Under the pieces are notes generated by a model that saw only the letters and a list, made by a program, of their open reading frames with translations, was not told the origin of the DNA and searched no databases. Below are positions 12,740 through 23,089 of a stretch of 64,000 nucleotides of DNA, in pieces. Source of the DNA: Nageia nagi (taxonomy: Eukaryota > Pinophyta); NCBI GenBank assembly GCA_050084985.1, contig JBITNC010000001.1, forward strand, positions 8,618,001 to 8,682,000, read 5' to 3'. A program made the translations under genes and the position numbers. Every line of letters starts with the position of its first letter. The first letter of the stretch is position 1.

Positions 12740-14650
12740 TGCATCATGAGTATATAGGGAAAAATGACACTTGATGTTAAAAAATGGGTAGTACACCATT
12801 TATCCCCTTCTTTTGATAGTCATGAAACATAAGTGGACTCCCAATGAAGATCTTATCGCCATACTATAATGCAACAATATAGGGGTGATAGTCCTCATGA
12901 GGATGCAGCATTGCAGGACATGCATGGTGTAGAAAATGGAAGGTAAAAAGTGTCCATTAATAATAAAGGATGATCTTCCATGTCCAATTTAGATGATAGA
13001 AAAGTGTGGGTATGAGGCACAACTACTCGACATCCTTCAAATGATGGATAAAGCAGATGGCCTATTGATGGAGACTTCAATCACCTTGTATGCGAACCAG
13101 ATTTTATCGCACAATAATCTATAGTGCAGTATAAGCATGTTGTAAGACACAACCTTGAATACATTGATAAAAACTTATTGGAAAAGACAGCATGAAGACC
13201 TTGAAAAATGGTCATATCCATGATGAATGACAAGTGAGTTAGATCTTTCTGAAGGTTTCATACATAAGTGAAAGTAATGGTGAATATATAGAATTATAAA
13301 CTAACTAGATCATCAATGGGAACATCAAAATGGATCAATAATGAAAGCATAATAACCAATGTGATATTTACTTTATTAAAATGATAAAAGAGATTCCCAC
13401 TGATAAAGCCCAAGTGGGTAGCACTTACGGCTTGATTAATGCTAGTCTAGTAAATGGTCACTAGAATTCAAAGAATTAGCATCATCTTCAGATATGCTAA
13501 AATTAGATGTGTTTAATCCTAAAAGATATTAATGTGAAAGAGGTGAAAACTAATAAGAAAAAGAAAATCAATGACATAAAATATGATGTCCACCTTACCA
13601 AGCAATGCAAAAAGAGCACATGGATGACCATTGAAGCCCATGGTGTTGAACTACCCATGCAATAGTGAGTGGTTTGAAATACTCCTATGGATGTAGGGTA
13701 GGTGATCGGATGTAGCATATGAATTACAAAAGATAGCAATTGAATAAGGTATAAACCATTATACACCATGTGCAATTAGGTTGATTGAGCAAATGAAATA
13801 ATCAGTGAACATGATCCTCATGATTGAGATGAAAAATCATGCAAATACCATAATAATCATCTAGGTATAATTGAGCAAATACTAGTCACTATTGCAATAA
13901 AACCTCAAACATGATTAAAGTGTGATTTTCTAAAGCTACATGAACACTATGATGCACTATGTTATCCTAGAGATTGATTAGTAGGGCATGAAACTAAGAC
14001 AAATCCATGATGGATAATAGCTCAAATCATAAATGCAAAGCATCGAATGATAAGTGAGGGTCATTTACAGCTATTTATAATGCATATGATTTGATGTAAT
14101 CAAATTATACTAATTATGATAATTGGAGAAAAAGATTTGCAGTGATAAAATATTTCACCTACCACTCATTTAATTGATTGATGTCATACGCATCATGTCA
14201 TGTCAGGATGGTAATAATGATAGTACCACTAAGCCACGTAATGACTAAGTCATCACTATGTTATTTTTCTTGCTCTTCTTAACTATTAAATTGGATAGTT
14301 TAATCATGAGCAATAGGTTGATCATCATGACCTCCATAGAGAATTTTATTACACACATGGGAAGTTCTTCTCTAAGTTCTGATATGGAAATAAACATATG
14401 GTAAAAATTAGAGAATGCCTACCTTCACCATGAACTAGTTGCAACAAAGGTCAAAATGGAGATAATGGCCCATCATTATAATATATTACAATAAGAGAAA
14501 ACTTTATATGTACAATATTACCATGAACTCTTGGTTGAGCATAATAAAATACTAGCTAAGAAACATATGTGGCAAGTCCAAGATAAAGAGATTAAGATAC
14601 AACTTAGGTGTGATGCAAGCAATAGCCATTATGGAATACGATAATTAAAA
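12740..14650 (+). pseudogene. Coiled-coil coding relic occupying the gag-pol position
   Basis: A plus-strand coding-like stretch with scattered stops. The best part, about 14416-14640, reads LHHELVATKVKMEI, then after one TAA EKTLYVQYYHELLVEHNKIL, then WQVQDKEIKIQLRCD: a charged, heptad-like sequence typical of a coiled coil. Upstream, HEDAALQDMHGVENGR (about 12890) is followed by a GGATGATCTTCCA segment. Both segments have counterparts in the same order on the minus strand of the gypsy-like host (4190-6900). The GGATGATCTTCCA words, which include an in-frame TGA, are identical in both. I cannot name the protein. It may be an extra ORF carried by retrotransposons or a captured host gene. It is too broken to be translated now. 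Confidence 0.5.
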
Positions 14651-14840
14651 AAAAAAAAGTGGAAGCAAAGGGCCTTCCAATATAAGGATATCCTTCAACA
14701 CTTTTATATTCACATTCCAAAGGACATAGCATCTCAACCTTTTATGGTTCTTGCAAAAGTTGACCCACAATCTTAATCATAGCAATTAGCAACATTGGTA
14801 TGGAATGGATATTCCTACACCAAACCCACATGTCCTTTAT

Positions 14841-15059
14841 TCACCAAGCCCTTTTTTTGAAGTAAAGTTGGTGAAATATCTCTTTAAGGGGAGTATTGGT
14901 TGAATTCTTATTGAATTCTTGATTTGCTATTGTAATATGTTTGCAGACTTTCTCAAATCCAAGCACTTTATTTTCCAAAATCAAGTTCTTGATGAAAAAA
15001 TTATAGCTTTGTTCATCTACATTTTGTTTTTCACTTTCATGTTGGGAAGGTGGCTCCAT
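14841..15059 (-). other. Unassigned 72-codon open frame
   Basis: A minus-strand open frame starting MEPPSQHESEKQNVDEQSYN, polar and without a family I recognise. It lies just upstream of the shared 3' non-coding zone of the non-autonomous element, antisense to it. It may be a chance ORF. It is listed because its composition is less biased than that of its neighbours. Confidence 0.15.
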
Positions 15060-15164
15060 TTTTTATGGATTATGTTACATTACTAAATCTAAGTCTCTTT
15101 TGTTGATGGCTTTGTTACATACATCTTTCATTGATTGTGTGCTATATAGTGTTGATTTTATTGT

Positions 15165-15620
15165 ACACCTTCATGGTAAGTTCACTCTGCATGAGGAACT
15201 TATTGTACAACTTGGCCTATCTTGCACTATTCAGTTATCCATATGTGAGGAACTCTTTGTGTCTTTTGGCATTATTCAATTATCCATATGTGAGGAACTC
15301 ATATGTGCATACTCTATTTTGTAGCCTATCTTGCACTTTCAGTTATCCATATGTGAGGAACTCTTATGTGTCTTTTGGCATTGTTCAGTTATCTATATGT
15401 GAGTAACTCTTATGTGCATACTCTATTTTTTTGCCTATTTTGTACTGTTAAGTTATCCATATGTGAGAAACTCTTATGTGTCTTTTGGCACTATTCAATT
15501 ATCCATATGTGAGGAACTCTTACGTGCATACTCTATTTTTTTGTCATTCTAGCACTATTCAGTTATCCATATGTGAAGAACTCGTATGTGCATGCTCTTT
15601 TTGTAATGATAATCAACACA
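15165..15620 (+). repeat. Tandem array with alternating short and long units (dimeric higher-order repeat)
   Basis: Repeats of GTTATCCATATGTGAGGAAC start near 15233, 15278, 15340, 15386, 15450, 15496 and 15560. Unit lengths alternate between about 46 bp (ending TGTCTTTTGGCATTATTC) and about 62-64 bp (ending with TGCATACTCTATTTT plus a GCACTATTC tail), giving a dimer of about 108-110 bp repeated three times. The segment just before (15170-15215) aligns with the reverse complement of the 46-bp unit of the array at 55229-55671, so both arrays occupy the same place in their elements. Confidence 0.85.
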
Positions 15621-15634
15621 TGTTTTATATATAC

Positions 15635-15895
15635 CAGGTGACTATAAGTATTGGCTTAGCATCCTTTGTGATGACTTATAGTGCATCATAATCCATGTTT
15701 TTTTTGTTGACTATAAGTATTGGCTTAGCATCCTCCTTGATGACTTATAGTGCAACATAAATCCAAGTATCTTTTAGTGATTATAAGTATTGGCTTAGCA
15801 TCCTCCGTGATGAATTATAGTGCAACATAAATCCAAGTATCTTTTAGTGACTATAAGTATTGGCTTGGCATCTCCATGATGACTTATAATGCACT
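15635..15895 (+). repeat. Four tandem units each with a 9-bp inverted repeat
   Basis: Four copies, about 68 bp apart, of ACTATAAGTATTGGCTTAGC followed by ATCCTYNNTGATG and ACTTATAGTGC. ACTATAAGT and ACTTATAGT are exact reverse complements in the best copies, so each unit could form a stem with a loop of about 25 bases. The autonomous element has a single related copy at about 55145-55190. Confidence 0.8.
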
Positions 15896-16079
15896 AGTGG
15901 TCACACTCTTTTCTTCTTCCATGATGATGGAAGATACTTCTATGATAATGGAAGATTGATCCATGATGATGGATTATTTACATATTGTTGATGAAATTTG
16001 GATCCTTTCAATTGATTCATGCTACCAATTTCATCATTTCCCTCTTAACTAGTATCATGGTTAAGATGGACTTCTAATT

Positions 16080-16370
16080 ATCCACTCTTGGCTCACTCTT
16101 AGTAAAGTCAAGTTTCTTTCTGTGATATCTTGGCTCACTCTTGGTAAAGTCAAATTTCTTTATTGTGGCATCTTGAATCCCTCTTGGTAAAGTCAAGCTT
16201 ATTTATTATGCCTTCTTGACTCACTTTTGGTAAAGTCAAATTTCTTTGTTGTGACATCTTGACTCTCTCTTCGTAAAGTCAAGCTTATTTATTATGCATT
16301 CTTGACTCACTCTTGTTAAATTCAAGTGTCTTTTGTGTGCCATCTTGGTTACTCTTGGTACAGTCATATT
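16080..16370 (+). repeat. Third tandem array (CTTGGCTCACTCTTGGTAAAG units)
   Basis: About seven diverged units of roughly 40-60 bp built on CACTCTTGGTAAAGTCAA followed by a T-rich tail (ATTTCTTTATTGTGGCATCTTG). It lies between the 15.6-15.9 kb array and the conserved last 600 bp before the 3' LTR. No counterpart was noticed in the 54-63 kb element. Confidence 0.75.
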
Positions 16371-17167
16371 TCTGTATGGCACCTTATGGCTTTGTGCATT
16401 TTAATGTGGTACTTATGATGGCATTTTGTGCCTTATGATATTTATTTTGCATTTATATCTTACCATCCATATTGGTAAAGTTGGCATTTCTTCATGGCAT
16501 GATTCATGTCATATTTTCATCCATGTATTTGTTTGATGAAGTTGTCATCAAGGGGGAGAAAATGTCTAGTTGGTTGTATTATTGTAATGAGACCCCTCAT
16601 ATAAAACAAATACATACAAATGATAGAATGATAAATAGCAAAGACAAATTAAAGTATCATTTTTTATGCATATCAATTGGTTGATAATGCACATGTTTTG
16701 ATATATGCACATGTGATATTCTTAGATATCATAGTTGATGATTTATGTCATCCTTGTTGTTGTGCATTTATGATTTCTTAACATATTTATATGATTTATC
16801 ATTAATCAGTTTATAATGACATTTGTGTGATTCATCTATCCTTATTGATATGAATATGATGCATCTAACTAATCTTGTTATTTGAGCTGCTTATGACTTG
16901 CAGGTTCTTTTGAGATTATAAGTTGCTTACCTCAAGTATGTAGGCTCTTAGAGACTCTTCATAACTTCCAACTAGATGACTATTTCATGTACATTAAAAT
17001 TGATTATGGTTAATGATTGTATTTGTCAAAGTAGTGAGTCTCAAACTAGATCTTTCTTACTTCACAAATATGTAAAAAGTTCTCATCTCTATTGTATCTA
17101 TTTGGAGGAGAACTCTCTTACTTTCTCTTTCTCTTCTCGCTTACTCGCTCTATCCCAATATTGCATT

Positions 17168-17176
17168 AAGGGGGAG
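17168..17176 (+). promoter_or_regulatory. Polypurine tract
   Basis: AAGGGGGAG directly abuts the 3' LTR (TGTTAGAATA at 17177). It is the plus-strand priming site, and the same tract abuts the 3' LTR of the 54-63 kb copy (minus strand, 54752-54760). Confidence 0.85.
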
Positions 17177-17653
17177 TGTTAGAATATATAATGCATTATT
17201 GTAAATGTTGTATTAAATCTTCTATGTAACTTCACTAATACTTAACGGTATCATTTGATTCCTTAAGTATTTTAGTGAATATAATAATGTAACTTGTCCT
17301 ACACTCCAAGTCATGAGCATGCACCTTGAGTCAAAGGATGTGCATGTCATGCTTAGGTAATCCAAAGAGAGATTTTGGCCTATAAATAGAAGGCTCCCTC
17401 TTTGTATTTACATACCGATTGTGGAGTAAGGTTATGCTATAGGATAGAAGTGTAGGAGTTGAGATTAGGAGGATTGTAAGAGAGTTGTAGTTGTGAGAGA
17501 AGTAAAGATCTAGTTAGTGGATGTACTCTTAGTTAGAGGAACCACTTTACATTTTATGTTGTGAGATTGCTTTGTGTATTTGTTAGATGTAATTGTGAGC
17601 TTTCATATGATCTTGGTAGTTTCATAATTATCTTGTTAGTGTTAGTTCCTTCA
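17177..17653 (+). repeat. 3' LTR of the 8992-17653 element
   Basis: 477 bp, TGTTAGAATA...TTCCTTCA, with TATAAATAG at 17381-17389. Aligned by eye to 8992-9468 without gaps, with about 33 substitutions. After it the gypsy-like host resumes (17654 onward). Confidence 0.9.
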
Positions 17654-19400
17654 GTGATCATATATTTAAGCATCACTCACCTCGAGTCCCAAGAATTTTA
17701 GCATAATTATTTAGCTCGATCACCTTTGTGTTGATCATGTCTTTAGTAGCATTTAGCATTTGTCTTGTAACATGTGGCGGGTTTGCATACCTCCACATTA
17801 CCTTGCATGTCAACAAGATATCATTGGTCATTGATCATTATCATCTAGTTGCATCATCATTATTAGCTCTTCATCCTATCATGTGGTCTTGTACCATGCC
17901 ATATGTTTATCATCATCTATCTTGTTAGCTTTTGAGTTGAGTCTTGCTTTGCAATGCTTTGTAAAAATAACCTTAAAAGGGGGCATCTATAAGCACCTAA
18001 AAATCATATTTTATGTTGTTTATAGTGTTTTGTTATCATTCTTCATTCATCTGATCTATTTTTGGTAACTTAAGCCTTGTTACCATTTTTTCACCCCTAA
18101 AACTAGTCGACCCATCAGTTAGGGGGATCATCTAGTTGGTCCATCGATTAATGAGGTTAGTCTGGTTAGTCATGTATAAAAGTAAAATTTAAAAATATAA
18201 AAAAATATTCCTACTCCCATGTGTGCTTAAAATAAAAGTGGCACATAGAACATGCATGGTAGACTAGTCAGGCACTCAATTAGCCACCTTTGGCTTGGGA
18301 GGGGTCCACCACATGCATTCAAAGTTCATCTCTAGCAAAGTCTTCCTCCCTTAGCAAGTGTGAACTCTCTGAAGTAGCCAACATGAAGCTCCTCCACCCA
18401 TAGCAATCATTAATCAACCAAGCCTCTTTCAGCCATGCAAATTTGAATTAAAGCAATCACACACAAAACATGAATAGGTTTTTGGTCTTTACTTATATGT
18501 ATTGGATATAGCTTGGAAAGGAGCATCAAGGAGCCATTGGAGCATTGTATCTTTCTATAGATAATTATTTGCATGCATTCTATGTGACATGTAGTGTATT
18601 TCTAAGCTAGATTCATGCTATTTTAGTTTCCTTTTTACTACTTGATTATTGTTTTAGAATAGCATAGGCATATCATACTACATTCTAGGAATATCCTTAC
18701 TTTCTATCACCCATTTGATTATGGGATAAGGGATCTACAATCTATCAAGGAGGTTTATACCTCTCTTGAGAACATTCTAGGGTCTTAAGGGACTAGAATG
18801 TTGAGATCCCTACTAACACTTATTTTCTTGCAGATCTTCTTACATATTAAAACTATCATCCAATCATCTAGCACATAAAATATCAAGCAATGTTTTAGAC
18901 ATTGCATAGTGGTGTCCAAAAGACCCCATTGTATGATTTTGGATTCTCATAGGATCTATTTTTTCTACTTAATAATCAAACTTTTATTTCAAGTGAAATA
19001 AATACTAATGGAATTTTAATGGGATCTTATTTCATTTGAAACCTTGTAAAAAGGGTTAAGTGTTGGACTAAATCTTTAATTAGTCACCTAAATAGCTCAA
19101 AATATGACTATAAATATGAAGTTAAGTATGTTTCTCTTTGCCAAATTTAAAGGTCATAATGAATTTTCAAGCTTCTTTTCATTCTTATTAAATAAAAGCT
19201 ATGAAGATAGATTTTAATTAACCCATGTAAATAGAATTTAGTACTTAGTCCCATATTAAATTGAGAGGAATATAATTGGAAATAAAATGGTTAAGTTCAA
19301 AAGATCAAGTTGAGAATATAATCAAATATTAACAGTCTTAATCAAAAGTATAAAGTTCATCTTTTGCTCAAATTGCAAAATGTTATAATACTTGCACTTT
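17654..19400 (+). mobile_element. Continuation of gypsy-like host: interior end and probable 3' LTR start
   Basis: The TCAT-rich host sequence resumes after the inserted element. A purine tract AAAAGGGGG (17975-17983) is followed by CA and TCTATAAGCACCTAAAAATC, the kind of junction seen at plant gypsy polypurine tract/3' LTR borders. The 3' LTR would therefore begin near 17986. Its end could not be located; the matching 5' LTR would lie before this window. The rest to 19400 is non-coding AT-rich DNA. Confidence 0.4.
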
Positions 19401-19434
19401 CAACAACCCAAGGTTGAAAGATACTCAAGTGTGA

Positions 19435-19600
19435 AAAGTCTCTTTGGTGACTTCAATAATTTGGTCTTAACCCTACTTTATGTGGATGATATTTTTTGAT
19501 ATAACAATCATATATGATTACGTATCAAAACTAAAAATAAAATATTATTCATATCTTAATATGCAAAAATTATACCTACCCTAGTCAATCTAAATAAATC
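19435..19600 (+). pseudogene. Copia reverse transcriptase remnant (YVDD)
   Basis: About 19466-19500 translates as LVLTLLYVDDIF, the catalytic YVDD block of Ty1-copia reverse transcriptase, and a nearby frame gives SQSK (about 19580), the block that follows in copia pol. Stops and frame shifts surround both, and only about 160 bp survive. It is upstream of family-type 3' non-coding arrays and an LTR piece, so it is the last trace of pol from a third family member. Confidence 0.6.
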
Positions 19601-19614
19601 ACATTATATCAATT

Positions 19615-19980
19615 TTTGTTGGATGGATGCCACATTGTTTGCTTCCATGTTGATGGAGGAATATTCATTTTTTATGGATGGATGCCACATTGTTTGCTTC
19701 CATGTTGATGGAGGATATCTACTTTTTATGAATGGATGCCATATTATTTGATTCCATATCAATGGAGGAATATCCATGTTTATGGATGAATGCCACATTG
19801 TTTGCTTCCATATTGATGGAAGAATATCCATGTTTATGGATGGAGTGGTTAAAAAGGTTCATCCTTCTCTATGGCTATGAATTATTAGAGTGGTTAAAAA
19901 GGTTCACCCTTATCCATTATTGCAAATTATTGGAGTGGTTAAAAAGGTTTTTCCTTCTCTAAAATTGCAATATTTTACCA
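19615..19980 (+). repeat. Two adjacent tandem arrays in the 3' zone of the third copia copy
   Basis: Four units of about 57-63 bp (GGATGGATGCCACATTGTTT plus GCTTCCATGTTGATGGAGG) at about 19617-19840. These are followed by three units of about 51 bp (GAGTGGTTAAAAAGGTTCA plus a CCTTCTCTATGGCTATGAA-like tail) at about 19843-19970. The units share no obvious sequence with the arrays of the other two copies at this position. Confidence 0.8.
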
Positions 19981-21000
19981 TTTATGGAAGTTAAATCCAT
20001 GTTAATGGATTAGTGCTATCGTATTTCATCATATGTATCTCTACTAGTAGCATGGTCAACTTGGCATTTTGTGGCATTTTTATGGCTCAAAAATCTTGGC
20101 TTGGTGGCATAGTAAAGTTTTTATTTTATGTGGCTTATACATCTTGATTTGGTGGTATAATAAAGTTATAATTTAATGGCTCATGGTTTGGTTAACATAG
20201 CATGTGTATAATGTATCTTAACATATGATAGCCTAAAAAATTTATATTGATAAATATAGTTTTTTTCTATATTTGGTTATAGTCTCCTCAAACATTTTAG
20301 AATTTTAGAAGTATAATTTTATTAATGAAGTTTCCCTTAAGGTGAAATGTTATGATATGATGACATCTTCATACCAAAAATAAACACAAATAATGATCTA
20401 AAACAAACAAAATAACTAATATATTTTTTATGATGATTGGTGATCATGTTGTGCACATTTTGTTTGTCCATTTGTGGATATTTTGTATATTCTTATATCC
20501 TTTTTTATAATATATTTATATCTCTTGGTTGATAGTGCATTTGATATTATGCATATTTAGATATATATCAAATGCATATTTGGATATTTATATATCATTG
20601 ATATACATGCTCATGGATGATATATTTTATGATATGCATGTATTAATAATGGTTGATAATCTACATTATGATGCATCTTATTAATCTTTTTTATCATGAG
20701 CTTTTTATAACTTTCAAGTTTCTCAAAGAATTCAAGTTACCTACTTTAGGTAAGTAGGCTCATGGAGGTTCATCATGTCAACTTGTTGTTGAATGACTAC
20801 TCTTGTACATTGAAATCATTTTTGGTTAATGATTGCATTGTAAACCATTTGTTAAAATGGTTAAGTAGTTGATCCTTATAGAACCATCTAAATTATATTA
20901 CTTTCTCACAAGTTCTCATCTTCGATTGTATTCTTATAGAGAAAAACTTTTACTCTTTCTCTTTCTATATACTCAACTCTCTACCCTAATATTTCATTAA

Positions 21001-21329
21001 CTTATCCTACACTCTATCTCATGAGCATTCCCCTTGAGTAAAAGGGAAATGCATTTCATGATATTGTACTATGGTTAAAAGGATGATCCAAAGGAGGATT
21101 TTTCCCTATAAATAGAGGGCCTCCACTCTTAGTTATTCACTTAATTTTGTAGCAAAATTATGCTCTAGGATTGTGAGAAAGAGGTTTTATAAGAGAGTTC
21201 TATTGTGAGAAGTAATAAAATATATGGTTCAAGTGGATGTAATCCCATGTTGGAGGAACCAATACACATGGTATGTTTGATTATGTATGAAATTATGTTG
21301 AATATGTTGAATATTTTAATAATTCTTCA
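21001..21329 (+). repeat. 5'-truncated 3' LTR of the third copia-family copy
   Basis: Aligns with the last two thirds of the LTRs at 8992 and 17177: CTTATCCTACACTC, then GAGCAT..CCTTGAG, TATAAATAG (21107-21115), and an end at ATTCTTCA (about 21329). The usual AATATTGCATTAAGGGGGAG-TGTTAG junction is missing: AATATTTCATTAA (ending 21000) joins directly to CTTATCCTACAC, removing the purine tract and about 130 bp of U3. The 600 bp before it (20320-21000) aligns with 16540-17160. Confidence 0.65.
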
Positions 21330-21448
21330 AGGAGATCTTAGCTATAGAATCCCTCAATTCCTTTAGGGATAAAGGATAAGTTGTAGTAGACTATCATAGC
21401 TTTTGCATTAGCATTGAGCTAATTATGTAAGCTACAAGTATAAATAAT

Positions 21449-22180
21449 GTGGGTAACAAATATAGTATGGATATTCAATCCTCATTGAAGGAGATTCAAT
21501 ATTTTTTGGATCTAGGGAAACTGATTCCTAAGAGGAACTTCTCATCCTACTTCATAACTGATATTCCATACCCATGGAATAATGTGGCCAATATTTTCAT
21601 CAAGTTGTTCACTCTGGAAGGAAGATACTTAGATATTAGTGATTTTCACTTCCCTTTGTTGGCACACTTTAGGGGCAAGATCAAGGTAAACCTCCCATAT
21701 TTTCTCTTCTAGTCTTTGGGTTCCTTCATTTGTAGGAATAGAGGATATGTTCATATGTGCCAGGGAGTAATTAAAATTTTAGTCAAGTACTCTATGCGAA
21801 GAACTCAAAGGGTAATACCTCTATAGATGGTATTATCAAACCCTCATCTTGAATTTCCCCTTACTACCCCCATGCATCAACACCAATTTGATAACCCTCT
21901 ACATATACTACCCCTACCACCTCCCACTAAAGAATCATCCCCTTCTCCCCTACTTGAGGTTGAGTCCTTGTATTCACCCACAATGCCTCTAATTATCATT
22001 TTAAATGACTTTGGTACATTATAGGTTATTGGTGCTCCAAATGTGGTGGAGGAGGAAGTGGCATCTAGGACCCAAAGACCCCAAACATTAGAGATACTAG
22101 CCATGATGGCTAAAGTGGAACCTAAGGTGACTCGATAGTATAGGAGGAATAAATAAAAGAGGAGGTATTTTAGCATCTTA
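21449..22180 (+). pseudogene. Unassigned ORF relic (87 codons plus downstream fragments)
   Basis: 21449-21712 encodes MGNKYSMDIQSSLKEIQYFL and continues through SDFHFPLLAHFRGKIKVNLP. The segment around LEGRY...HFPLLAHFRG...LPYFLF recalls hypothetical proteins common in plant repeats, but I cannot name the family. A second frame, 21827-22024, is Pro-rich (LPLPPPTKESSPSPLLEVES). Further coding-like text follows to about 22480. It is probably the relic of an element ORF. There is no evidence of expression. Confidence 0.3.
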
Positions 22181-22607
22181 TTTGAGATCCCAAATTAGGG
22201 TGAATCAAAATACTAGAACAAAATCAAAATAATCAAGGTAGCTATAAGAAGACATTGGGATGACAAGTTCATTATAAATAAAAAGAGGAAAGATACATTC
22301 GTAATTCTTAAGCCAAAATATGTACCAGTGGGGATCCCAATTAGCATAAAGGTCTTCATATAGACATATATGTTAGTGTTTTGGTTAGATATTGAAGTTC
22401 ATAAATGAGCACCAAAGATTCTCAAGAATCATTTCTAGGATGAATGTGCCTTTGTTCAGGTGGTAGATCCTATGAAGCCCTCAGATGAATGATAGGTAGG
22501 TTTATCTATGTTGATAGATACAAGTAGAAAATAGGCTTCAAATTTATATACTTTAAAAATTTGAAATATAAGATAAGTTTTGGGAACCCTGTATAATAAA
22601 TCCCCTT

Positions 22608-22609
<2 letters not shown>

Positions 22610-22645
<36 letters not shown>
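22610..22645. repeat. (TA)n microsatellite
   Basis: About 17-18 uninterrupted TA dinucleotides between TTCAA and TCATAG. Confidence 0.95.
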
Positions 22646-22647
<2 letters not shown>

Positions 22648-23089
22648 TAGAGAACAAGATATGCACAAGTGTTAACTATAGTAGAATAAATGACCTAAAT
22701 AAATTCATTAATAACATGATTTTAATATATGAATAAAATAAGCATTCATTCAATGATTATCGAGTGATGATAGTATCAAAAATAAAATAAAAAAGATGGA
22801 AATTACAAGGAGAAGAGTGCATTCAATGATAAGAGGAGTTAAGGCTTCGTTCATCAAAGATGAGGACCCTTCCCACTATGTACTTTGACTCCATTTGATA
22901 TTTTAGAGATTGGGTTTGGAGTTTGATAAATGAAGAGGAAAACTATGTAGGATCTAGTATTAAAATGTGAGGTTGAAGAGGTGAGTTATGTCAAGGGTGT
23001 CCAATGCCCTGAATATTGGGTTCAAGTGTTATGATTTTTGACCTAATTTAAATAATTACAAAAGTTTGATCATGTTAAGCTTCTCTACA

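Larger units (their letters stand above)
8992..17653 (+). mobile_element. Non-autonomous LTR retrotransposon of the copia family seen at 54-63 kb
   Basis: A complete element of 8662 bp bounded by two 477-bp LTRs (TGTTRG...CCTTCA). A primer-binding-like site lies directly after the 5' LTR and AAGGGGGAG directly before the 3' LTR. No gag, protease, integrase or reverse transcriptase could be recognised. The 5' leader (9469-about 12200) and the 3' non-coding zone (about 15100-17176) align with the same zones of the copia element at 54261-63146. The 2.8 kb between them holds an unrelated coding relic in place of gag-pol. By eye the LTRs differ at about 33 of 477 sites (about 7%), so this copy is older than the 54-63 kb one (about 3%). 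Flanking pentamers are ACGAT and GTGAT, which would be a target duplication altered by two transitions. It split the gypsy-like host element. Confidence 0.85.

Noticed and set aside
16550-16559. Second purine tract AGGGGGAGAA inside the non-autonomous element
   Set aside because: Not followed by an LTR; it resembles the sequence at the end of pol in the autonomous copy (SRGSE codons) or an internal duplicate, so it is not called as a priming site.
19435-19600. Functional reverse transcriptase from the YVDD motif
   Set aside because: Only about 160 bp with stops and frame shifts on both sides remain.
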